64,000 bases of DNA, taken from NCBI GenBank assembly GCA_016703765.1, contig JADJBL010000002.1, forward strand, positions 186,001-250,000. The letters are read 5' to 3'. A model generated the notes under the pieces. It did no database searches. It saw only the letters and a program-made list of their open reading frames with translations, and was not told where the DNA came from. The DNA is from Saprospirales bacterium. Its GTDB lineage: Bacteria > Bacteroidota > Bacteroidia > Chitinophagales > Saprospiraceae. Within the stretch, counting starts at the first letter, position 1. Each line of letters opens with the position of its first letter. Below, one piece after another: positions 44,129 through 50,943 of this stretch. The position numbers were made by a program, and so were the translations under genes.

Positions 44129-44845
44129 ATGAAAAGAGTAATTGTTGTTCTCAGCCTCGCATTTGCCCTGTTAGGCGCAAACCAGGCCTCGGCCCAGAAG
44201 TTTTTTACCCGGGAGGGGAAGATCTCCTTCTTCTCCGAAACGCCGGTTGAAAATATCGAAGCGCACAATCAAAAGGCCACCAGTGTGCTGGAAACCTCTA
44301 CGGGCCAAATGGAATTCGCGGTCCTCGTCAAGGGGTTTCAATTCGAAAAAGCCTTGATGCAGGAGCATTTCAATGAAAATTACCTGGAAAGCACCAAATT
44401 CCCCAAAGCCATCTTCAAAGGGACCATCCAGGAGATCGCCAAGGTGGATTTTGAAAAGGACGGAACTTACCCCGTCGTGGTTAAAGGCGATATGACCATC
44501 CACGGCGTCACCAAGCCTGTCACAGCCAACGGCCAGATCACGGTGAAGAACGGCGCGATTTCGGCCAACTCCACCTTCAACCTGGCGCCAGAAGATTTTG
44601 ACATCAAAATCCCGGCCGTCGTGCGGGATAACATTGCAAAGAGCGTGAAAGTGGTCGTCAAGGCCGACTTTCAGCCCTATACCAGCAGTGGATCTAGTAA
44701 AGATCGGGCGGTCGGAGACCGCCCGATCTTTTTATTCTTAAAAACTTTACCCCATGAGAAACCGTATACTATTGCTCCTGTTTTTGCTCTGGCAAATTGC
44801 CCCTTTAGCGGCCCAGGAAGACGATCTCCTTTCGCTCCTGGATGA
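44129..44845 (+). CDS. YceI-family exported protein (stop probably lost)
   Basis: Start at 44129 gives MKRVIVVLSLAFALLGANQA, a clean signal peptide; 44117 is an alternative. The YceI domain is complete (KISFFSETPVENIEAHNQ, FNENYLESTKFPKAIFKGTI, MTIHGVTKPVTANGQI, VKVVVKADFQPY). The open frame then runs on through a strong terminator (44701-44734) into the next gene, adding about 50 residues (SSGSSKDRAVGD onwards) that resemble no YceI protein. TAG and TAA lie side by side at 44694-44699 in the adjacent frame, so a one-base indel just before them probably removed the true stop. The protein likely ends near 44699. Confidence 0.83.
   Translation: MKRVIVVLSLAFALLGANQASAQKFFTREGKISFFSETPVENIEAHNQKATSVLETSTGQMEFAVLVKGFQFEKALMQEHFNENYLESTKFPKAIFKGTIQEIAKVDFEKDGTYPVVVKGDMTIHGVTKPVTANGQITVKNGAISANSTFNLAPEDFDIKIPAVVRDNIAKSVKVVVKADFQPYTSSGSSKDRAVGDRPIFLFLKTLPHEKPYTIAPVFALANCPFSGPGRRSPFAPG
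44701..44734 (+). terminator. Terminator between the YceI and DUF5777 genes
   Basis: AGATCGGGCGGTC and GACCGCCCGATCT form a perfect 13-bp stem on a three-base loop, followed by TTTTTATT. The DUF5777 gene starts 20 bases later, so partial read-through or a second promoter is needed for it. Confidence 0.88.
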
Positions 44846-45650
44846 AGAAACGGAGCTGGAGGAAACAGAGTATGTCACCGCCAGTTTCAAGACCAACCGG
44901 GTGATCAACCTGCATTCCCTGGAATCTACGGCTGCGGGCGTGTTCGATTTCAAGATATCGCACCGATTCGGGTTTTTGAACGGAGGGCTTTACGAACTCT
45001 TTGGCCTGGACAATGCCAGCATGCGTTTGGGAGGCGATTTCGGGATCACCGACCGCCTCACAGTGGGGGTAGGGCGCAGTACTTTTGAAAAGACCTACGA
45101 CGGTTTTCTGAAATATAAATTCCTGCGCCAGAGCAAGGGCAAGGTGAATATGCCCCTTACGGCGGCTTTCCTGAGTACGGCGGCGATCAAGTCGATCAAA
45201 TGGCCGAACCCGGATCGGGAGAATTACTTTTCCTCCCGGATGTATTATACGTTTCAGTTGATCCTGGGGCGAAAGTTCAGCGAACGGCTGACCCTGCAAG
45301 TATCGCCCACCCTGGTGCACAGGAACCTGGTGACCACGAAACTGGAGGAGAACGATGTGTTTGCCGCAGCATTCGCAGGAAGGATCAAGATCAGCAGCCG
45401 GCTGGCCATCAACGCGGAATACATCTACGTGCTCCCCGACCAATTGGCGCCGGGCTTCAAGAACTCCCTTTCCATCGGGTTCGACATCGAAACCGGCGGC
45501 CACGTGTTCCAACTTCATTTTACCAACTCCACGGCCATGGTCGAGCACGGGTTCATTCCCCAGACGATCGGCGACTGGCTCGATGGTGGGGTGCACTTCG
45601 GCTTCAACGTGTCCCGGGTTTTCACCGTGGTCAGGCCGAAGTTCGAGTAA
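44754..45650 (+). CDS. DUF5777 family outer-membrane beta-barrel protein
   Basis: 298 residues. Signal peptide (LLLLFLLWQIAPLAAQ). An acidic stretch (DDLLSLLDEETELEETEYV) precedes FKTNRVINLHSLESTAAGVF, the diagnostic DUF5777 start. Barrel strands follow (FDFKISHRFGFL, GDFGITDRLTVGVGRS, LTLQVSPTLVHRN, IGFDIETGGHVFQLHFTNS). DUF5777 proteins are found with YceI, OB-fold and small cytochrome genes in many Bacteroidota; the shared role is unknown but an outer-membrane site is clear. A bidirectional terminator follows the stop. Confidence 0.87.
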   Translation: MRNRILLLLFLLWQIAPLAAQEDDLLSLLDEETELEETEYVTASFKTNRVINLHSLESTAAGVFDFKISHRFGFLNGGLYELFGLDNASMRLGGDFGITDRLTVGVGRSTFEKTYDGFLKYKFLRQSKGKVNMPLTAAFLSTAAIKSIKWPNPDRENYFSSRMYYTFQLILGRKFSERLTLQVSPTLVHRNLVTTKLEENDVFAAAFAGRIKISSRLAINAEYIYVLPDQLAPGFKNSLSIGFDIETGGHVFQLHFTNSTAMVEHGFIPQTIGDWLDGGVHFGFNVSRVFTVVRPKFE

Positions 45651-45669
45651 GCAACCAATCGAAAACAAT

Positions 45670-45715
45670 AAAAAAAGGCCCCCCTGGCAGATATGCCGGG
45701 CGAGGGCCTTTTTTT
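45670..45715. terminator. Bidirectional terminator after the DUF5777 gene
   Basis: AAAAAAAGGCCC and GGGCCTTTTTTT flank an inner CTGGCAGATATGCCGGG stem. A and T runs on both sides suit termination of the plus-strand DUF5777 gene and the minus-strand DksA-like gene. Confidence 0.85.
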
Positions 45716-45786
45716 AGTTATTAAGTTTTTAAGTTAATAAGCTATTGACTTTTAATAACTTATAACCTTAATAACTCAAAAACTTG
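45714..45786. repeat. Palindrome of AAGTTAATAAG-type words
   Basis: AGTTATTAAGTTTTTAAGTT words on the left, then ATAACTTATAACCTTAATAA on the right as approximate reverse complement. Same family as 19905-19937. Confidence 0.75.
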
Positions 45787-45790
45787 AACT

Positions 45791-46495
45791 TTAATAGTCT
45801 TCCTCCGGTTCCTCTTCTCCGCTGCTGATGGTATCCGGATCGATCATGGGATCGGGGAAAGAGTCTTCCTCTTCTTCGAATTCCATGCCTTTGTATAGTT
45901 CGAAATCGTCGTCCTCCTCGCCTTTTGGAGCGGAGGGTTTCTTGGGAGCGGAGCTGTTGGAGGATTTGCGGATCACCTTGTCGATGATAATCGGGGTGGT
46001 GGGCCGGGATTTTTTCGAGGGAGAGGCAGGTGCATCGGAAATATCTGCCACATCGCCCATTTCGGCGTCGCCGGAATCCAGGGAGGAAGAGGAGGAGGTA
46101 CTCGGTTTTTGAGGCTGGGGCTTGGCCAGTTCGGCGTTTTTGGCCGCGATGCTCTTGGTGGTGGTGGGTACGGCGAGCAGGCGTTTTTTGTCGATCAATT
46201 CACCCGATACGACGCAGATCCCGTAGGTCTTGTTCTTGATCCGGACCAGGGCGTTTTCGAGGTCCTGAATGAATTTGCGCTGGCGGATCGCCATGTCGTT
46301 CAATATCTCGATCTCGTTGTTGATGCTGCTGTCGTCCATCCAATCGCTTCCGTATTCGTCATCGCTGTTCTCCGTGATTTCGAATATCTGGCTTTGCAGT
46401 TGTTCTAATTGAACTCTTGCCATATCCAGTTTCTCTTGGATCAGAACTCTGAATTCCTCCAATTCCACATCTGAATATCTATTCGTGCTGGTCAT
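45791..46495 (-). CDS. TraR/DksA-family protein with a long acidic tail
   Basis: 234 residues. Residues 5-85 are the coiled-coil region typical of DksA-like proteins (FRVLIQEKLDMARVQLEQLQ). The zinc-finger position reads YGICVVSGELIDKKRLLAVP followed by TTTKSIAAKNA, which matches the Bacteroidota form but keeps only one of the four Cys, so zinc is probably not bound. The second half (120-234) is low complexity, with Ser/Pro/Lys stretches and a strongly acidic end (GEEDDDFELYKGMEFEEEED). DksA-type proteins enter the secondary channel of RNA polymerase and modulate initiation. It has its own promoter candidate at 46575-46608. Confidence 0.85.
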   Translation of the reverse strand: MTSTNRYSDVELEEFRVLIQEKLDMARVQLEQLQSQIFEITENSDDEYGSDWMDDSSINNEIEILNDMAIRQRKFIQDLENALVRIKNKTYGICVVSGELIDKKRLLAVPTTTKSIAAKNAELAKPQPQKPSTSSSSSLDSGDAEMGDVADISDAPASPSKKSRPTTPIIIDKVIRKSSNSSAPKKPSAPKGEEDDDFELYKGMEFEEEEDSFPDPMIDPDTISSGEEEPEEDY

Positions 46496-46574
46496 GAATC
46501 GGGTTTTTTGTTACGCACCTTCCAATGCGTAAACCAGTTAAAAATACATCGCCTTGCTTCCGGCGATTGAACCG

Positions 46575-46608
46575 CAAAAATAAGGGAAGAATTCCCATTC
46601 CCTCCAAA
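46575..46608 (-). promoter_or_regulatory. Promoter candidate of the DksA-like gene
   Basis: On the minus strand TTTG (46608-46605), a 22-base spacer and TATTTTTG (46582-46575) fit the Bacteroidota promoter. It lies about 80 bases before the start. Confidence 0.5.
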
Positions 46609-46730
46609 TTTTTTTTCAAAATAGGGCATTTGCGGAGCAACAAAGGCAAGTAAACGGGGAGTTTGAAATAATATTGCAGCGAGGCCTGGAATTGTTGAGT
46701 TTTGTTTGGATTCGGAAGGCCTTTCGGCTC

Positions 46731-47195
46731 TTAGTTTTGGTAGGTTTCAATGCGTTCATCGAGGAGCTTGCCCCCCACGTCGAGGGTCAACTCCAGCAAG
46801 CCATGGGGGAGGTCGAGGTTGACGCGGTAGAGGACTCCCCGGGCGGGGGTTTCCACCCGGCAAAGGACGCTGGGCATTTCCATATGCGGATAACGGCGGT
46901 TCAGAAAATCGCGGACGGCTTGGGGCAACTCGCTTAGTTCCACGTAGGTGTTCACACAGACCCATTGCCCCGTTTCGGCAAACTGAATCTCCCTGGAGAG
47001 CCCGTTCTCAAAAAAGGAAGCGCGGAAACCATCCTTCCAGACCTCCCAATAAACCTCCTCCGCCCTGGGGTGAACCTCCTGGAATAACTGTTTCACGCCA
47101 AGGGGCACCACGCACAGCGGTTCATCCGCCTCCTGGGCCCAAACCCCTGAAAAGTTGCCCGCCCATATAGGGATGAGGAAAAGCCAAAGTCTCAT
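46731..47195 (-). CDS. PepSY-like exported protein
   Basis: About 154 residues from the Met at 47195 (MRLWLFLIPIWAGNFSGVWA, signal peptide); a longer reading to 47246 lacks a signal at its end. The mature part looks like the PepSY-like (DUF2874) fold: VKQLFQEVHPRAEEVYWEVW, GFRASFFENGLSREIQFAETGQW, ELSELPQAVRDFLNRRYP. Such periplasmic proteins of Bacteroidota have no known enzyme role. The two Cys are not arranged as a metal site. Single gene, preceded by a 420-base gap. Confidence 0.72.
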   Translation of the reverse strand: MRLWLFLIPIWAGNFSGVWAQEADEPLCVVPLGVKQLFQEVHPRAEEVYWEVWKDGFRASFFENGLSREIQFAETGQWVCVNTYVELSELPQAVRDFLNRRYPHMEMPSVLCRVETPARGVLYRVNLDLPHGLLELTLDVGGKLLDERIETYQN

Positions 47196-47618
47196 ATTGA
47201 AAATAATTCTATAAGAACGCCATCCCAGCCGCAGGCCGGGATGCAAGTATAAGACAACTCAAGTTGCAGAAAATGTAACTTGTTTCAAACCAATTTGAGC
47301 TGAAAATTCTGAATAGTTTTGAATAATACTAATGAAAAAGTGTTCCAAACTCCATGGTCTTGGAACACCTTTGATTAGAGATGACTAAACAGCCCTCTCA
47401 AATGGAGAGGGTCCTCCCTAATTATTACCCATTTTCCTCATTGCCTTGGTTGTTTGCAAAGGAAGAGTTTTTATTCTTCCTTTTCCACGCAGACAAAGGA
47501 AATCCCTTGTCGCTGAAATTGCAATGATTATTATCATCCCCGTCGCTGAATCTGCGGAAATTGAGGTATTTTACAGTCCTTTAAAAAGAACTACTTCATT
47601 CACACAAACCAGTCGTCT
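47196..47618. other. Intergenic region with two hairpins
   Basis: 423 bases without a gene between divergent genes. GTGTTCCAA / TTGGAACAC (47340-47368) is a 9-bp stem. CCCTCTC / GAGAGGG (47393-47411) is a second. Neither has a clear T-run. No credible promoter match was found for the membrane protein gene at 47619. Confidence 0.5.
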
Positions 47619-48479
47619 ATGTTAAATGTGATCATCGGGCTGCTCCTCATATTTCTGCTCTATAGCCTGTTTGCCACCACCATCCTGGAATTGCTCGCCG
47701 CCTTTCTCTCCTTCCGCGGACGCAACCTCGAAAAAGCCATCTCAAATATGCTGGACCCCGACAACCCGGATCTGTTCAGGGAGTTTAAGGAAAACCCGGT
47801 CTACAAACAGCTGGCCGGCCAGTTTATCGGCAAAACTTCGCCGCCTTCCTACCTCAGCTCGGAAAAATTCCGCTCCATCCTCTTCCAGGTCCTCGGCCGG
47901 AACCAGGAAGGCGACAAAGTGGAGGAATGGGTAGGAAAATTGCCGGAAGGCCCCCTGAAATCGACCCTCGGCCAATTGTTGCAAGATGCCCGGCAGGACA
48001 AAGAGGAGTTCAAGCAAAAAGTGGAAATGTGGTTCAACGATGTGATGGACCGTGCCTCGGGCTGGTACAAACGCAATATGCAACGCATCCTCATCATGAT
48101 AGGCATGGGCATCGCCATCTCCTTTAATGTCGACTCCCTGCAGGTTTACGGCCAGCTGTCGCGCGATCCGGATGCAGCCAACAAAATGGCCCTGGAAGCC
48201 GCCAAGGTGGTAAGCACTGCCGAACCCGGCCAGGAACAACCCGCAGAACTGAAAAAGGAAGTTTACAGCCTGCTGGCGGAAAACCTCGAAGTACTGAAAA
48301 GCCCGCTTGGCATTGGTTGGGAAAAGGTGGATCTGAACACCTTGTCTCTCGTCGACTGGATGGCTAAACTGTTTGGATGGGTCGTGACGGCCTTCGCCAT
48401 CTCCCTGGGCGCGCCCTTCTGGTTCGACCTGCTGAAAAAACTGGTCAATATCCGGTCTTCGGGCAGCAAGCCGGCCTAG
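47619..48479 (+). CDS. Membrane protein with two terminal spans, unknown function
   Basis: 286 residues. An N-terminal span (VIIGLLLIFLLYSLFATTILELLAAFL) is followed by a long soluble helical region (NLEKAISNMLDPDNPDLFRE, EFKQKVEMWFNDVMDRASGW), a second span near 165-182 (ILIMIGMGIAISFNVDSL) and a C-terminal span (LFGWVVTAFAISLGAPFWFDLL). The motif FWFDLLKKLVNIR at the end is typical of a group of uncharacterised bacterial membrane proteins. No enzyme motif is seen. FdhD begins 62 bases downstream on the same strand. Confidence 0.7.
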   Translation: MLNVIIGLLLIFLLYSLFATTILELLAAFLSFRGRNLEKAISNMLDPDNPDLFREFKENPVYKQLAGQFIGKTSPPSYLSSEKFRSILFQVLGRNQEGDKVEEWVGKLPEGPLKSTLGQLLQDARQDKEEFKQKVEMWFNDVMDRASGWYKRNMQRILIMIGMGIAISFNVDSLQVYGQLSRDPDAANKMALEAAKVVSTAEPGQEQPAELKKEVYSLLAENLEVLKSPLGIGWEKVDLNTLSLVDWMAKLFGWVVTAFAISLGAPFWFDLLKKLVNIRSSGSKPA

Positions 48480-48541
48480 GGACAAAGCTAAAACCTTGCC
48501 CTCTGCGCCGCTGTTTACTGGATTAGAAATCAATACGAACC

Positions 48542-49387
48542 ATGGCCTTGTCGTCGAAACCGATCTGGAAACTGGAAGATGGCTCGCTCAGCCGGCAAAG
48601 CGACCAGCTCGCCGTCGAAGAGCCCCTGGAGATCCGGGTGGCCTTCGGCCAGGGTACCGACCGCAGGCAGGAGCCCCTGGCCGTCACCATGCGAACCCCT
48701 GGCGATGATCACGAGCTCGCGCTGGGCTTCCTCTTTACGGAAGGGATCATCAGCGCCGCTTCCGATGTCATCTCCCTTCGCTATACCGGCGAACAATGGG
48801 AGGAGGACATGCAGTACAATTCCCTCACGGCCGAGCTCGACCCGAAAATCGCCTTCGATCCTCAACAATTGAGCCGGCATTTCTACACGGCGACCAGTTG
48901 CGGGGTTTGCGGAAAAGGGTCTATCGAATTGGTGAAAACCCATACCTGCTTTTTCCCCATCGAAGACAGGCCCACGATTTCCGCTGCAACCCTGGCCTTG
49001 CTATCAGAGCGGCTGCGTCAATCCCAAAAGCTCTTTTCATCCACAGGCGGTCTTCATGCGGCCGGCTTGTTCGACCGGGAGGGAAATCTTCAATTGCTCC
49101 GGGAGGACGTCGGCAGGCATAATGCACTAGACAAGCTGATCGGCGCCTCCCTGCGCTCGGGCGCCGTGCCCCTGCGCGACAGCGCCCTTATGGTCAGTGG
49201 CCGGGCCAGCTTCGAATTGGTGCAGAAGGCCCTCATGGCGGGTATTCCCATCCTGGTGGCCGTAGGAGCCCCCAGCAGCCTGGCCGTCGAATTGGCCGAA
49301 GAGTACGGCATGACCCTGGTGGGGTTCCTCCGGGAACGAGGTTTTAATATCTATTGTGGCAAAAACCGGATCCTATTCGATCCTTAA
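48542..49387 (+). CDS. fdhD: Formate dehydrogenase accessory sulfurtransferase FdhD
   Basis: 281 residues, usual length. Family blocks: VEEPLEIRV, VTMRTPGDDHELALGFLFTE, the active-site loop TSCGVCGKGSIE with both Cys (about 121-124), FSSTGGLHAAGLF, REDVGRHNALDKLIG and VSGRASFELVQKALMAG. FdhD transfers sulfur from a cysteine desulfurase to the molybdenum cofactor of formate dehydrogenase. No formate dehydrogenase lies in the window, but hyp genes 2.4 kb downstream suggest that formate and hydrogen metabolism may be linked in this organism (inference). Confidence 0.95.
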   Translation: MALSSKPIWKLEDGSLSRQSDQLAVEEPLEIRVAFGQGTDRRQEPLAVTMRTPGDDHELALGFLFTEGIISAASDVISLRYTGEQWEEDMQYNSLTAELDPKIAFDPQQLSRHFYTATSCGVCGKGSIELVKTHTCFFPIEDRPTISAATLALLSERLRQSQKLFSSTGGLHAAGLFDREGNLQLLREDVGRHNALDKLIGASLRSGAVPLRDSALMVSGRASFELVQKALMAGIPILVAVGAPSSLAVELAEEYGMTLVGFLRERGFNIYCGKNRILFDP

Positions 49388-49397
49388 ATACCCTTCT

Positions 49398-49772
49398 ATG
49401 AAACTGCGCTGCTCTTCGGGCAACATCCGTATTCGCGTCCTTCGGTCCGACATAGCCACCCTGGGACAAACCGGGCGTATCGCCGAACAAATCGAGCTCC
49501 CCGCCGGAGGATCGTTCGGGTTCTCCCTTTCGCTCGCCGAAGGTCAAAACCAACTCGGCGCAGCCTGGGATGACGGCGTGCTGCACATCACCCTGCCCTC
49601 CGGCCCCGCCCGCGATTGGATGAACTCGGAACAGGTGGGGATGGAAGAAACCTTCGAATTGAGCGGAGGCGGCAAGCTCTCGCTGCTTGTGGAAAAGGAT
49701 TTTCCCTGTCAGCACCAGCCGGGTTCCAACCCCGGCGAAACCTTCCACGAACTGGTCCCACCGAATTCCTGA
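49398..49772 (+). CDS. DUF7009-like small protein
   Basis: About 124 residues from the Met at 49398 (MKLRCSSGNIRIRVLRSDIA), 10 bases after the fdhD stop; a longer reading from 49356 would overlap fdhD. The plan is MKLRxxxxxIRxRxxxxDxxxL, an IAEQIELPAGGSFGFSLSLA strand pair, HITLPSGPARDWMNSEQVGM and a C-terminal EKDFPCQHQ. This matches what I recall of the DUF7009 family, cytoplasmic beta proteins of unknown role. Tight coupling with fdhD suggests a function near the molybdenum enzyme (inference). Confidence 0.6.
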   Translation: MKLRCSSGNIRIRVLRSDIATLGQTGRIAEQIELPAGGSFGFSLSLAEGQNQLGAAWDDGVLHITLPSGPARDWMNSEQVGMEETFELSGGGKLSLLVEKDFPCQHQPGSNPGETFHELVPPNS

Positions 49773-49793
49773 AATACGCCAAATCCATCAACC

Positions 49794-50846
49794 ATGAAAA
49801 CACGTCTGTATTTTGCTCTCCTCCTTCTTTCCGGAATGAGTTTGCAATCGTGCATGCAAACAACCAGCCTGCAGGTCCTGCAACCTGCCGATATGCGCAT
49901 TCCCGACCACATCGGCACGATTGCCACTATTGATCGCAGCAAACCCGCCAGCGGATTTCTCAATGTTCTGGAAGGCCTGTTTACGGGCGAGTCGATCGGT
50001 CAGGACAAGCGGGGCCGGCTCAAAGCCCTCGACGGCCTGACCCATTCCCTGACACGCACCCCCCGCTTCCAGGTCAAGCCCACCGACGTAGAACTGGAAG
50101 GAACCAACGCCGGGGAAAATATGGCGCAGCCGCTTTCCTGGTCGGAGATCGAAACCATGTGCAAAATGTACGACGCCGACGCGGTACTGGCCATCGAAAG
50201 CTATGACAGTGATGTCATGGTCACGACGAGCTCCTACCTGGAAAAATACAAGGACAAAGAAGGCGTGGAACGCACCCGGACCAAATATCGGGCCACCGCC
50301 AACCTCGACGTGACCATAGGCTGGCGCCTCTACGACCCCAAAACCCGGATCATCGAGGACGAGTTTTCGGTGCACCTCGACGAATCTTATTCCGCTACCG
50401 GAGATCAGGAGAGTCGGGCCAAAAGCAGCCTCTCGGACCCGGTGTACCGCGCTTTCGAGCTGAGCTACCGGGCCGGGCAGCGTTACGGCATGCGCATCGC
50501 CCCCGTATTTGTGAATGTCAGCCGATCGTTTTTTTCGAAGGGGAAAGGGCTATACAAGGACAAGATGAAACAGGCCGCCCGCCTGGCTGAATCCGGCAAT
50601 TGGGAGGAGGCGTCGGCCATCTGGACGCAACTGCTTTCGGATGCCGACCAAAAAACCGCCGGCCGCGCCGCCCACAACCTCGCCGTGGCCAGCGAAAGGC
50701 TTGGCCGGCTCGAAGAAGCCCTGGCTATGGCAGAACAGGCCTGGACCAAGTACGGAAATAAAACCAGCCGCAATTATATCGGCATACTCAACCAACGCAT
50801 CAACGACGACCGCAGGGTCCGGTCCCAGCTGCCGTCCCGAACTTAA
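49794..50846 (+). CDS. DUF6340 family lipoprotein with TPR-like C-terminus
   Basis: 350 residues. Lipoprotein signal MKTRLYFALLLLSGMSLQSC, then MQTTSLQVLQPADMRIPDHI, the DUF6340 start. An alpha/beta domain follows (LSWSEIETMCKMYDADAVLA, LDVTIGWRLYDPKTRIIEDE). The C-terminal 100 residues are helical and TPR-like (KQAARLAESGNWEEASAIW, AHNLAVASERLGRLEEALA). It is outer-membrane anchored; function unknown. It starts 21 bases after the DUF7009-like gene and is followed by a palindromic repeat. Confidence 0.8.
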   Translation: MKTRLYFALLLLSGMSLQSCMQTTSLQVLQPADMRIPDHIGTIATIDRSKPASGFLNVLEGLFTGESIGQDKRGRLKALDGLTHSLTRTPRFQVKPTDVELEGTNAGENMAQPLSWSEIETMCKMYDADAVLAIESYDSDVMVTTSSYLEKYKDKEGVERTRTKYRATANLDVTIGWRLYDPKTRIIEDEFSVHLDESYSATGDQESRAKSSLSDPVYRAFELSYRAGQRYGMRIAPVFVNVSRSFFSKGKGLYKDKMKQAARLAESGNWEEASAIWTQLLSDADQKTAGRAAHNLAVASERLGRLEEALAMAEQAWTKYGNKTSRNYIGILNQRINDDRRVRSQLPSRT

Positions 50847-50848
50847 TT

Positions 50849-50940
50849 TTTAATCGTTTAGAAAGGTTTAGAGGGTTTAGGAAGTTTAGTTTTTAATTAT
50901 CTAAACTTCCTAAACCCTCTAAACCTCCTAAACCTTCCGG
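50849..50940. repeat. Palindrome of TTTAGA-type tandem words
   Basis: GTTTAGAAAGGTTTAGAGGG words on the left and CTAAACTTCC / CTAAACCYTC words on the right. It fills the gap between the DUF6340 stop and the hypF start at 50944. Confidence 0.88.
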
Positions 50941-50943
50941 AAA

